Positions 34,463 through 46,064 of a stretch of 64,000 bases of DNA are shown in pieces. The stretch spans positions 481,564,872 through 481,628,871 of the forward strand of contig NC_081412.1 of NCBI RefSeq assembly GCF_030272615.1. The letters run 5' to 3'. The stretch is from Cryptomeria japonica (taxonomy: Eukaryota > Streptophyta > Pinopsida > Cupressales > Cupressaceae). Position numbers and translations under genes: made by a program. The notes below the pieces were generated by a model that was given only the letters and a program-made list of their open reading frames with translations, had not been told where the DNA came from and did no database searches. Numbering within the stretch: the stretch's first letter is position 1; every line of letters begins with the position of its first letter.

Positions 34463-35065
34463 GGTTTGAGAGAGATCTTCCCATTTCTATCCAAGTCTTG
34501 AATGCAATTTGAGAATTGCATTGTCTTTCCCTTCACATTTTTCCCTCTTTACTTGCATGAGGGTTTTTTAAATTGATTGCAAGAAAGATGAAAAAGTGAG
34601 TTTTTCCCCTTTGGCTAAAAAGACTTCATCATCTTTTGCCAAAAGTTCAAGTTTCAAAGATTGTAAAAAGCTTGTCTTTCCAATTCCGGGTTTTAAAAAC
34701 CTGATTACAAGCGAAGGTTTTTCCCATTTAAAATGAAGATGATCATCCAAAATTCTTTCCATATTCATCCGCATTCATTACCCTTGTTCACACATTCCAT
34801 TCCCATTATCTTTTCCATGTCAAAATTCCATTTTTCACACATCCTTCCATTTTTCTTATTACAAGTATACTTGCATTCGGGTTTTAAAAACCCGATTGCG
34901 AATATGTTCTACCCCACTTGCATACTTGTAATACACCTCTCAAAATCCAAAATTGACCAAAAGCCAAGTTTCAAGTGTTCCTACTTATTCACCATTTTCC
35001 TCTCACGAGGGATAGAGTTTTTCCCCATTGAAAAGAAGAAATATGTTTCATTCGGCTGATCTTGA

Positions 35066-36465
35066 TGTTATAAGTAAAGTAATTGATAAATAGCAACAAC
35101 TGTGAAATAAAACAGTAAACAATGTTCATATGTAAGAACACTTAAGCAATCTGAAAATACTGCAAATCATAACAGGCAAATAACCTAGTTTTGTATTTAG
35201 CAAGAATCCATACATTTATTTGGAGTTGTTCTCAATCTGGATTGATGCTAGATGGAGGAATATTACTGGCAACGAACAAGGAAGACCAAATAAGCTGAAT
35301 ACAACCCTTCAAGCCAACATACAAACAAGGCGTGGTTGCAAAGGAGGCGTGGAAGCTGCTGCAAATCACGTGCCAGCTGAAATAGACCAGCCACCCTATT
35401 GAAACCCCCAATATGCACACTAAATCTTCAAGCCAAGAAGATGTGTCTTCTACCTCTGACAATATCTGTGCAATCCTGGATAAATCCACTGTCAACTCCT
35501 GCTGAGGGCTACGTCCCAGCAAGTTCAAACCTGGGGTTTACGTCCCAGACCAAAATCACTCTTCCAGAGCAATTCCCAAATTTGCAAGTTTCAAAATGAT
35601 CAAAGATGCTATCAATTAGGTTTTCATCTCCTTATAATTCCTTTCCCTTTGCAAGTCGAACCCTAAAGAATAATAAAGCTTGGGCTTTATAATTAAAGTG
35701 ACACTTTCCCAATTATGGCGTCAAACTATAGAAAAATATCACTTTATTGCGAATAAATAGCTTCAAGCATCCAAAAAGACTCCGGGAGGTGAGAATCATG
35801 TAGCAAAGTTCAAGACCTTTCCAACAAGCTATAACACATAGGCATATCAAACCAGATGAAGCCAAAAACCCCTTATTACTCTGAAATGGCTATATACATA
35901 GCCTTATTTTAATTTATTTAATCGCTAACTTAGGAAATATTTAAATATATTAAAATATTTCCATAGATCCAATAATAGCCCAAAATAACCAACCAAACAT
36001 GAATCTGACTTCGTCACCTGTCTGTGACTGATGCCGGACAAGATGGGCCAACTGGCAGTATCATCCCTAAAATCTAGGGATACTCCTAGAAACTAGGAAA
36101 CACACCCAATCTTCCTGAAACAGAAACCATGGTATGGTCCCATGGAACCTCAAATATGGAAACTGCCACAACCTCCTAAAAAGTAGGGAATCGCCCTAAA
36201 AAGTAGGAACCTCTCTCCAAACACCTGTAACTGCTCAAAAGGATCCTGCTCTACTCCTTGGTCCCCCAGGTGGTCATTCAGTCAACTGCCAGTTCTCCCT
36301 AAAAAATAGGAACTGTCATCTGAAGGTCCAAAATGGCTCACAGAGCCCCTACAAAGCTCCATGACCCTCAAAATGAGTCCCCTAACCATGTCATTGACCT
36401 ACGGGAACTCGAATGGTAGGTCAACCCCTGGTCATCTCATGTCACCTAGAAAAGGGGACATTACA
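35066..36465 (-). repeat. Solo LTR or LTR fragment of Ty3/gypsy type
   Basis: The right edge AAAAGGGGACATTACA reads on the minus strand as TGTAATGTCCCC, the same start as the gypsy-1 LTR. The left edge TGTTATAAGTAAAG is the likely other end. A TATA-like GGCTATGTATATAGCC lies on the minus strand near 35889-35904. No clean 5-bp duplication is seen (CTTGA left, TCGAG right). It falls between the leader and the ORF of the 33190-38989 unit. Confidence 0.6.
36064..36312. repeat. CCTA-TAGG mini-hairpin cluster
   Basis: Five small foldbacks: TCCCTA-AAATC-TAGGGA (36064-36080), TCCTAG-AAA-CTAGGA (36084-36098), CCTA-AAAAG-TAGG (36175-36187 and 36195-36207) and CCTA-AAAAA-TAGG (36298-36310). The same form occurs at 22715-22731 and 23194-23212 in another repeat. 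Confidence 0.8.
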
Positions 36466-38188
36466 TCGAGGCATGAAGGAGAAGATCAAAAAGTCATTCA
36501 CGCATATGCATCCGATAGAAGACATTTGGATTGATCTCTGTACAAAAAAGGAGGTTCGTAAGATGGATTATTGCAGACTCACTCTTGAGTAGATTGTTGA
36601 CCTAAACTTGGTGAACATTCCTAAAGGAATGATTGATGATGGAGAGATAATTGATCCTAAATATGTTGAAAAGAGAGTTGATGAAGCACCACTTCCATAA
36701 GGAATGTACTTCCATTCTTGATAGATTTCAACCTACCTTAGCTAACACCAATACTTGGCTCAAGAGCAACAGTGTTAGACTCATCAAGATCAAGATTGGA
36801 AAGGAAGATGATTCTACAAGACCTGTCGGACTCAAGTCCGAAATCAAAATAGACAACAAGGAAGGTGCATCATCTTCAAGCACGAGAATCAAGATGAGAG
36901 TTAGCAGAGCAATGGTACTTTCTCCTGAAGAAGTGACAGTTTGAGGGACAGAAAAGTCTTAGCTTTGTATTCATGTAATTGATGTTGAAGATCAAGAGGA
37001 GGAACTACAATCAGATAATGCTCCCGAGTCACCCATTTTGGAGTCACCTCATGAAGTTCCCCCTTAGATTCCTCTAGAATTACCTATATCTTCTCTTGAT
37101 GTGAATGTGGATGCTTTTTCCACTATTAATATTGTTCCTGTTTCAGCAGGTGAATCTCCTCAGAGAGTTATTCCGATTTCAGCAGAAGAGCCATCTCTTG
37201 ATCATCCTCAAGAGAATTTGATGAATATCTTCGAGGATAATTGTGCATATGCCCCTTTGTTGGAGATTGATACTTTTGCTTCCAGTTTTGATGAGTTCAT
37301 GATGCAGTCATCAAGTTCTTTGGTTAATGAGCAGTCTATAGTTGTTGTTCAAACGGTAACTTTTCCCAGGATGATGACTGTCATTCAAACTGAAACTGCT
37401 TCTCCTTCACTTTCAGTTGTTGCTCAAGGAGAATTGATGGTTTTACCTCCATGGCTTAGTTCTTTTACACCTAAAAGAAAGAAGCAAAAAAATTCTCCTG
37501 ACATCTTTGATTTCCAACATCTCAAGCAATCAAAACCCAAGGTGGCCAAAAGAGCTAATACGATTTCAAGGGTAACAGTGGATAGTACCAGAATGAAGGT
37601 GGCTGAAATTGTTGAGCCAATTGTAGACAAGCCACAAGAAGAGATGCAAGCTACCGATTACAAGATCACAAGGGTGGAGTTGGGCAAACAAACAATGATG
37701 CTCAACATTCTGTAGCCTCATTGGTGAGCGGTATGATGAACTTCTAGCGAAGAAGGATAAGATAGAAGAGGAAAATGTGCAACTTGTTGCAGCAATTCAA
37801 AAAATCACCAAGTCTTCTAATGAAGGGGATAATCCTTCAACTTCGTCAAATGCAAAAGAATCAGTCCAAGGAGTTGAAAGAGTTGCTCAAAAGGTACAAG
37901 CGCTCGATTCTTGGGTAGATCAGCTTCATGATTTATGTACCCAAGTGTTGAAAGATGTGTTCCAAATGAAGATCAAGTTGGAGACCATTGAAGGATAATT
38001 AAACCAGGCTTCTAATGTTTTCAAACGGAACCTGGAAAAAGTTGAAGGCAATTTGATGGTTTGGCACAAGATGCCTAATGTTCTTCAAGAACATGACATT
38101 ATTCCTTCCAGAGTCATGTATCTAGAATTTGAAGAACTCTTGGAGAACAAAGTCCTTATTCTGAAGTCACCCATTGAGGGTCTTTTGT
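36466..38188 (+). pseudogene. Broken ORF of unknown function with coiled coil
   Basis: I do not recognise the family. Fragments in order: RGMKEKIKKSFTHMHPIEDI and WIDLCTKKEVRKMDYCRLTLE (36466-36592, then a stop); IVDLNLVNIPKGMIDDGEII (36593-36670); after a shift, RFQPTLANTNTWLKSNSVRL (36651-36944). Next is an acidic Ser/Pro-rich stretch with a basic patch TPKRKKQKN (37101-37715). A heptad-like helix KKDKIEEENVQLVAAIQKI follows (37751-37998). The C-terminal part, to 38188, reads LEKVEGNLMVWHKMPNVLQE and then a stop after SPIEGLL. At least two shifts and three stops are present. The order globular, low-complexity acidic, coiled coil, helical tail resembles the ORF at 47964-54120. A retroelement accessory or gag-like protein is possible. 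Confidence 0.5.
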
Positions 38189-38989
38189 AAAATCTATCTT
38201 TTGAAAGCAAGCAAGTAAACTCTGTTAAAATTTACAGCAGAAAAAACTTTGTGCTTTTTATATGTAAATTGAAGTTGAAAGAAATAGAAGAAGATTGCTC
38301 AAGGATTGAGATTTTGTGCTGAATATCTTGAGCTTGTGTTCAATATTATCTTTCTTGCTAGTGTTTCTATAAGAGCTTAATCAAATTTGATTTGCAAACT
38401 TTGTGTTGCAAGTATCGAAGATTAATATCAGTTAGAGTAGATATTTTGTTGAGAGAAGTTGTAGGACTTTGTGTCTACACTCGTTCTTGAGAGAAAGTAG
38501 AAGTAGATTTTGTGATAAGGAATAGTTGGGAGACTTTGAGCTAACACTAGTTCTTGTTGTTTTATGTAGAGAAGAATAAGATATTTCAGACTTTATGCTG
38601 CCATACTTTGGTCTTTTTATCATTAATATAGAAAAGGGTAGATAGGATTTCACATATTCAAGACTTTGAGCTTGATATTGTTGTCTCGTCCCGAAGGAAG
38701 TGACGGAAGTCTTTGTGCTTTCAAGAAACTTCATTTCCTTTCTCTCACTTTGTTTTATAGATTGTTATTGCTGTTATTTTCAGTTGCTATCACTTTTCTG
38801 TGAAGAGAAAAAGATATAGTTTTTCTTGAAGGAAGAAGAAAAAACTGTTGTCTCATCCCTTTTTTTAGTTTAAGAATAGTTTATAGATAGGGGAAGCCTT
38901 CCCTTAATTAGGAGAGTGTCATACTCACACGTTGTGGCTGAAACCACAATTTTGCACATCCCCTAGGTGTACAAAATTTTCAACCAACA

Positions 38990-39983
38990 CAACACTTAGA
39001 AGAGAAGGCAGCAATAGGTTATACCTAACTAAACTCAGTTCGACTCAGCCATTGTGCTTAACCAATGCCATTCTTCAATAAATAACCCCCTAGAAGAATT
39101 GCGACTCCTCTATGGTATACCTTCAACCCACAAATTAATGAATCCCAATCTCAACAATTAATTTTGAATAATCTCCCAGATTTGGTCTTTCACAAACATG
39201 GGAAATGTTGCTAATGAGGGTGTTCGTCCCCAAGAGCCCAATATTTCTAGATTTCCTCCAGAAAATCAGTTTCACAATTTCCAAGAACACAATATCCAAA
39301 ATGATGCAAACTCCATTTAATGCTTCCATTTATAACTTTCATTGGGCCCATTTCCCAAGACAACATGAATGTGGGATAAATCACTTACTTTAAAAAAAAC
39401 TTTCCTCATAAGTGAATAAAGTGTATCTTTTAAAATAAAGTGACTTTATAAATAAATGTACTTTAATTTAGTCACTTTATTAATTTAAACTCCCTTTTTC
39501 TTTTGAAAATGACCCTTCCAAAAATATAATAATATTTTGACACTTAAGGTCACTGTATTATGTGCCCAAGATTTAAAAAAATTCACCCCGGTTCCAACGA
39601 GCTATAACACTAAGGTTGGAATTAAATATTTTAATCAAATTTAAGCAACCTTAGTAAAATAATTAAAATAACTCATTAATGCACCAAATTTGCGAAAACT
39701 TATCAAACATATCGGAATCGATTCCGATCGCACTGGAGTGATCTTGATGACGAATAATGGCAAACGAGGCTGAATGGGCGACTTACTAAAAATAGATGGT
39801 TTCTCCAAGATTCTTGGAGACCAATCCAGAAGCCATCGACCACTTCGGAAAGTGGCGTATAACTCCCCTAAACCAACTGAGCTCATCAGAAACATCAAAT
39901 TACCCATCCGAACAAGTTGACGTGAAGCCAGAGTGTCAGCTACTGAAGCTTGCCAGAGAACCTGAAAAATTGGGGACATTACA
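38990..39983 (-). repeat. LTR-like fragment
   Basis: The right edge ATTGGGGACATTACA gives TGTAATGTCCCC on the minus strand, as in gypsy LTRs. The left limit is unclear; it may start within the tail of the preceding unit. AT-rich stretches with TTTATAAATAAA near 39446 could be its promoter or poly(A) region. No matching target duplication was found for the right-hand CTTTT. Confidence 0.45.
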
Positions 39984-41826
39984 CTTTTGAGCTGCATTCT
40001 TGTTGAGCACCAATTATGGTATATGGACAAATTGCTTATGCATTGGTCTGAGTTTAAGTATGATAAGTATGATTATTATTTCTTCCTTACTGGAGAAATT
40101 CATTAATGAAAGGAGAAAATTGTAGCATTTATACTTTGTTGATAATAAAGATTGTATATACGCATGCATGTTTATACAAGTATTGTAAACTCTTTCTTGA
40201 TTAATGTTTTATATGGTAAAGACAGCCAAACCTATATTATGATTTAGTTCTAATTGAGAACGATATTGAAGCATAAATGTATTTCATACGTTCTATGTGA
40301 AAGAGTAAAGATTAAATAGAATTATGCTTAGAGTAAAGAAAACACATAGTATCTCATATGGACACACACATACATATAAAAGCAAGGAGTGTTCTTTATA
40401 TATGCATTCGAACATATGAGTTTCTATGATTCCTCATAGTATTTTATGAATCAAGAAACATAGAAAACAGAAATGTTATCATTTAGGACAGCAAATGAGT
40501 TGTTCCTTATTCTCTATATCTCTCTCTTAGCAAGTACTAAGTCATAGTCAACCCTTGAGGTAACTAAGTATATATGGACTCAGTAAAAGTCTCATGGTAA
40601 TTTAAGCTGAAACAAGTCATGGACTAGAAGTAACCAGTCAACTACTTAGAAAATGTTGATGAGACAAACTTATGACTTCTTTAAACTTAATGGCATTCAG
40701 CTCACCTGGTTCCAAGATTGTGAAGGGAGATAATATTGCACGTTTCACAACTTGAAAGCCAAATATGAAAATTGAGATGAGATTACATCTTTCTTTATGT
40801 TTCTTTGTCATGAGAACTAAAGGCAGTTGCCAGGGTCAATAAATGCAAGTATGCATGGCCAGACGTTCCATTCCAACCCTATTTGATGAGTCAATGAATT
40901 TGAAACTATAGGATGGCTGAAGTACCCAAGTTGAGTAAGGGTGTGTGAACAGATGACTACACTTCATGTTAAGTGTTATTGTATAAAAACTTTGGCGAAA
41001 GTGATGCAAAGGTCTACTTGCATTTAGTCAGTTCACTGTGTCCAGATACATGTCTCGTCAGTTGGTCATGCATAGTTTATAGGTGTCTATAGTTTTATGG
41101 TCAACTGGAACTATGTAGAATACAACACCAGATTTAGATGGCAAACCTTGACCAATTACCATGCCTGTACCCTCCTGAAGGTAGGGCCACTTCCAGTCAA
41201 AAGGTGTGCGAGGGACCACCAAGTCTGTGGTTGGAGGGAAAGCACTCGAGTGATGCTCTCCCTCTTGCAGATTCATGTCAAGGCTTTTGTTACAAATTCT
41301 AGTAGACTCACTCTCACTCTCTACTACATGTTATGTTATTTCATTGCTGATTTTAATTTGATTTATTATTTAGAGGAATGAACATGTTAGGTTCATAATG
41401 AAAAAATCATAGCAATTCAGAGTTATTTTTATGCATTGCGTTTTTATAATATCATAACATGTTGAAAAGTTTATTCAAATATAGAAATTTTTCATATGCA
41501 ATTTTACTCGCAACTTTTACTTTATCATGTGGTTAAATATAGTTACTTTTCATGTTAGTTGAAATGAGTATGTTACAGTATTTTAGAGCATGTTTTGCAG
41601 TTAGTTAGATCTGCAAAAATAATCATTGCTTTACATTTTCTTGCAAATATCCAAAAATGGTAATAATTGGATGGCGTGCCGTCAATATTTGATATTTCCA
41701 AGATCCTAAACAATTTATCATTAAACCCTATTCTTTATTTTTATAGATCCTAATTGGTTTATTCAATAATCCTTTCTTCAATTTTCAGTATATTATCCAC
41801 TATGCTTGGAATGCATCGAATTGGGT
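39984..41826. other. Sequence without a recognisable gene
   Basis: AT-rich with only short frames. The frame at 41097-41381 (MVNWNYVEYNTRFRWQTLTN onward) has no known motif. I see no element ends. The last bases before 41827 join smoothly in composition to 59711 onward, as expected for the empty site of gypsy-2. Confidence 0.45.
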
Positions 41827-41831
41827 GATTT

Positions 41832-42885
41832 TGAAAGATATCAAGCAGCATAACGATAGTTCAAGCACACACGCAGAATTAGAAAAGTTGTAACAACTTC
41901 TCAAAATGCACTTTTATTTGAATCGTCATATATATTTGCAGTCACAACATAACATTCCAAGTTCCTTCTTACAAAAAATATGTCTGATTTACATATAATA
42001 CCAAGAATCTATGAATCAAGACTTTCCAACTTTGCACAAAAAGAGTTACTCTTCCCAAAAGACGAATTCCAATAGACCATGCAGCAATGAGGGTGAGCAA
42101 GCTTAGCTAATCGATTCCTAATTTACAAGTGTCAAAGACACACTACTAAATTAGGGTACCCCATCTCGGATTTCCTCACACTCCTTCCAGCCTCTTCTTA
42201 GATATGAATCGTCTATGCTGATTATTTTCGTTGTCCGTAGTTGGACTAGAACCAATATAGTAAAGCGATTAGTTCATGATAAGTCCACCTCCTTCAAGAA
42301 TGCCTGGCTGCGATCGATTGTGAAACCTTGGAGTGGCGCCGAATGCCCACTGAATGTAGCAATATACAGAATCGCCTCTGAATCTGCTCGCAATCTCCTC
42401 TTTAGCCCCCATGAGACCTCCTGTGAATAATATAAGCAAATTGGATTACTTCAATGATTCACAGAATTGCTAAGATTAAGCAAACAAAAGGATAGGGCTT
42501 CATCCTACCTTGCAATTGGTCCTAGGTTTGTCATCCTAAAGCCAACATGCACAAAGACTACAAATTGATCATCCAAGCATCTCTAAAACAAATCTTTCCA
42601 CCCTCTTGTATAGCCAGTTTGCTAAAAGTAAAACAACACAAGGATGTCAGCCTTGGAGCAAGAGCACCAACCCTAAGTTAGCCAAAGAAAAAGACGAAGA
42701 AACAAAACACAACATAATCTAACATATCGGCCTAGGGAATCAATACAAGGAAATTACTAATAATTACATTTCTTTATAGTTTCCTATTTATTAAAATTAC
42801 AAAAAAAGGGAAAAGTTAATCCGGTTTTAAGTAACACCACTCTTAGGAGTTGGCTAAGTAGACCACTCAAATTGGGTTCATTATA
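41832..42885 (-). repeat. Left (3') LTR of gypsy-2
   Basis: It begins TGAAAGATATCAAGCAGCA and ends TTGGGTTCATTATA. The right LTR counterpart begins TGAAACATACCAAGCAGCA at 46065 and ends TTGGGTTTATTACA at 59705. The two are clearly homologous throughout with more differences than the gypsy-1 pair, suggesting an older insertion. Confidence 0.92.
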
Positions 42886-44160
42886 GTCTTCATGTCCTCT
42901 AATTGCTTGACCTCAAGCAATTTCAGGTTAGGATGTTCAAAAATCTCCGTTCCTTCCCATATGGCATCTTTTCATGAAAATCCTTTCCATTTCACCAAAT
43001 ACTCAGGATACACCTTGTTCCTTAGCCTCCTCTCCCTCACAACTAGCACTGTCTCCTCAAGAATCAATTTTCCTATGAATTCCAAAGATGGTAGCTCTTG
43101 GAAAGGAGTGACTTGCTGTCCAAGAGCCTTTTTAAGGCGTGAAATATGGAAGGTGTTGTGAATTCTACTATTAGCTAGGAGCTCCAGCCCATAAGTTACC
43201 TTTCCTACCTTCCTTACCACCTTGTAGGGCCCATGGAAACACAGTTTCAGCTTCTTAACTCCATTCCCCTTGATTTAAGACTACCAGTAGGGCTGTAACC
43301 TAAAATACCATATCATCAACCTCGAAAGTCCTCTCAGTTCGATGTCTATTAGCATATAACTTCTGCCAATTTTTAGCTTGTTGTAAATTCTCCTTAAGAG
43401 ACTCTAGAATGTCTCTACTTTGCTGCACCATATCTTTAGCACTTGGTAACCTACTATCACGAAGGAGCAAATCCATGAATGAAGTAGCTTCATAACCATA
43501 AAGTGCTTTAAAAGGGGACATACCAATGAACATGTGGTCGGTTATATTGTAGCAATACTCTCCCAAATCAACCATTTGATCCATGTAGTTTGCTGCCCCA
43601 TGACATAATTTCTTAAGTAGCCCTCAATACACTTGTTCACTATTTTTGTTTGCCCATTAGTTTGTAGATGATAGCTAGTGCTAGGAGTTAACTCAACCAC
43701 TGTCAAATAGAAGAGCTCTTGTCAAAACATACTAAGAAACCTTTTGTCACTATCACTAACAATCGTTTTTGGCAAACCATGAAGTCTGAAAATCTATCTA
43801 AAAGAGGTCTGCAACTTGAGGTGCCTTAAGTTCTGATGATATAGCATGAAAGTGAGCATATTTTGTAAGCCTATCAACCACCACATACAAACAGTCCTTA
43901 CCTTGTACCTTTGGTAGTCCCGCAATGAAATCCATCAATATGCTTTCCCACTTTTGATTTGGAATGGGTAGGGGCTGCAACAATCCAACTAGGAAAATTT
44001 GCTCTTCCTTATTCTATTGGCATTCCTTACATTCCCTGGCATGTTGAATTACATCCTTTTTCAGCCCTTTTCATGAATAAATCTCCCTTGTTTGTATATT
44101 TTATAGAAGATCGGATGACCAGCAAGTGGAGTATCATGACAAGCCTTCAAAAATATATGC
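42886..44160 (-). pseudogene. Gypsy-2 integrase and chromodomain-like C-terminus, broken
   Basis: Pieces in order on the minus strand are a zinc-binding remnant HDTPLAGHPIFYKIYKQ (near 44130), then the core start [12 protein letters not shown]...[30 protein letters not shown] (43983-43798). The region 43800-43600 is shifted. Then comes MDQMVDLGEYCYNITDHMFI with FKALYGYEATSFMD (43584-43300). The C-terminus has RIHNTFHISRLKKALGQQV and NKVYPEYLVKWKGFS, then a stop and KDAIWE (43220-42960), a chromodomain-like YLVKW...IWE. At least three shifts or stops are present. Confidence 0.85.
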
Positions 44161-44711
44161 TAGAAACCTCTATCAAGTGGTAGTCCTAGAGGAATGTCTT
44201 CGAACAACTTGCTATGCTTGCCCAAGATAGACTGAATCTCTATCTTGTTGAGTCCCTCCTTCTTAGACAAACGTGTATCGATAATGAAAGATTTTGCTGC
44301 CCATGCTACTTGATCCTTGTGGAAAACTTGATTCAACCTCTTGGCTGAAACTTCCATAGGCCCCCTGCTGGATAATCTATGAAGGACTATCTTCTTTCCA
44401 TTGTGTTGAAAGGAGAACTCCATGGTTTGATGGCTTCTTTCATATTTATCAATTGCATACAGCCATAGAACTCCCAAGACTACTTCCATGTCCATGCTGA
44501 TTACATAAAAGTCATCCCTCATTTTGTATTCCCCCATCGTCAATTCCATTTGGGGAACCTTCTTACTGCAAGAAGGTATTGTTCCACTTGCAACCTTCAC
44601 ATTGAAACCCTCAATTTCCTTTGTATTCAATCCAAGTCTCTTCACTACTTTATCAACACAGTTATAAGTAGCCCGACTATCAATAAGGATGGTCACCTTT
44701 TTACCCTTCAA
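44161..44711 (-). pseudogene. Gypsy-2 protease fused to a deletion junction
   Basis: The retropepsin-like region reads VTILIDSRATYNCVD, where DSRA replaces the catalytic DTGA, and later MEVVLGVLWL. It runs on to HSKLFEDIPLGLPLDRGF, the linker that normally enters the reverse transcriptase. It stops there, and within about 10 codons the text becomes integrase zinc-finger sequence. The whole RT and RNase H are therefore missing at about 44150-44170. Confidence 0.85.
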
Positions 44712-44828
44712 GACTCCTCTAAGGCAAAAAGCATTATATCTTGGTGCTCATGAAAGAGCTACAAGTGTGCCTCTTGAAGATCCTTCTCCTTGGTGTATTT
44801 GCTCCACATCCTCGGTTTCTTTACCAAG

Positions 44829-46022
44829 TTAATCTTCATCACTATCTGTATCTTCATCGGAGACTACCTCAATACAATGTATTTGTCCTTTACCCAAACA
44901 TTTGTGCCCTAGCTGCCAAGGCTCCCGACATGAGAAACATAACTTCCTTCTTCGCAGCTCATTCTTAGATCCTTCTACTTGCTTGGGCTTGGCTACTGAT
45001 GCCTTGGGAAATGTAGTATTTTTTTGAAAAGGCCACTTGGGCAGAATAGGAGGTATTGTTCTCTTGGTATTAAAGTTGTCCCTTGCTATAGAATCTTCCA
45101 AATTGAGAGCTCCTGTGATGGCCTCTTGTAGTGTGCTTGGGTTGAATGCCCTAATTAACACTTTAAGGGGTTTAGCTAAGCCCTTGATGAATAGTACTAT
45201 GAGTCTTATCTCTATTACATTGGGCACCATCACTACAAGTTTTTGAAATTCTACTACATAGTCATCCACTTTATCTCTTGCTTCAGCTATGCTAAATCCC
45301 TAAAGTGAATTTCTAGATCCTTCCTATCAAACCTTTCAATCAAGAGTTGGCTGAAATCTTCTATAGTAGTGATAGAGTCATGCCCTTGTGTTATCATACC
45401 ATGGTACCACCATTTGTGAGCTATCCCCCAGAAATGCAAGGGGGCAAATTTATAGCTTCTTCAAACATCGGATTCACGGAGATGTATCTACATTTTGTAG
45501 CCATGACCTTGCTGATGTGCTACCTATCCCATCAAGTTGAGAATTGCAATATTTCCCAAATGGTGTTGGATATCGTTCATTTCATCATACTGCCTCCTCC
45601 TATGACCACCTTTGGTTTTCAGCTTACAGAACTTTGTGAAGGTCATATCACTGTGAACTGCAGCACTCAAAGCATTATATTCATCATGAAATTTGTCCAT
45701 TTCATTAACCTGATCAGACTGCTCTTCATCTACATCTTTTCGCAAGAACTTGGCCCTTCACTGAGGCTCTCTCTCCTTCAGCAAAATTCTTATTCCCATT
45801 AGAAGTACCACCTTCACCCCTATCATGTGCAATCTTATCAACATTTGGTTGTTGATTTAGACCTCTCAATAACTAGACCATTTCCTTCATTGTTTCAAAC
45901 ATTTTATTATGGAATTCTTTGGTCCTTTTAAAGAATGCTTCAACGGGGTTATCTTCCTTATCTCCCATGGCAGTTCCTTTCTTCTTCTCTCTCTGTTGGT
46001 AACGTTGTTCCCTTTGACTCAT
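44829..46022 (-). pseudogene. Gypsy-2 gag, broken
   Basis: The ATG at 46022 starts MSQREQRYQQREKKKGTAMG followed by DNPVEAFFKRTKEFHNKMFE and a stop. Further pieces are at 45745-45524. The last open part (45269-44829) reads MDDYVVEFQKLVVMVPNVIE, LIVLFIKGLAKPLKVLIRAF and TLQEAITGALNLED. It ends with the knuckle CFSCREPWQLGHKC and an acidic tail EVVSDEDTDSDED. Both the gag domain and the Trp-containing knuckle match those of gypsy-1, so the two are related families. Confidence 0.83.
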
Positions 46023-46050
46023 CAAATTTCCCATAGGCTAGCAGGACTAA

Positions 46051-46064
46051 GGCTCAGATACCAC
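46051..46064 (-). other. Primer-binding site of gypsy-2
   Basis: On the minus strand the LTR end GGTATGTTTCA is followed by GTGGTATCTGAGCC, a Met-tRNA-type PBS with one change (CTGAG for CAGAG) from the gypsy-1 site. Confidence 0.88.

Larger units (their letters stand above)
33190..38989 (+). mobile_element. Candidate plus-strand LTR-like unit carrying a broken ORF
   Basis: The left edge TGTTGGAAAATGAAAATTTT and the right edge AAAATTTTCAACCAACA are imperfect inverted ends in TG...CA style. I could not find a target duplication (AAATT versus CAACA). In between, in one orientation, are hairpin repeats (33617-33763), a TATA-like box and possible leader intron (34296-34462), a broken ORF (36466-38188) and an LTR-like tail with GTGGCTGAAACCAC (near 38937). 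An LTR-like insert occupies 35066-36465. The layout mirrors the 12.7-kb unit at 46962-59650. Boundaries are tentative. Confidence 0.4.

Noticed and set aside
35061-36470. Target duplication for the LTR at 35066-36465
   Set aside because: CTTGA and TCGAG cannot be aligned as a 5-bp duplication; shifting the ends by a few bases does not help. Reported as LTR-like without a duplication.
33190-38989. Calling TGTTGG...CCAACA a complete LTR pair element
   Set aside because: Only the ends are inverted; no direct LTR repeat or matching target duplication is visible, so it is kept as a tentative unit only.
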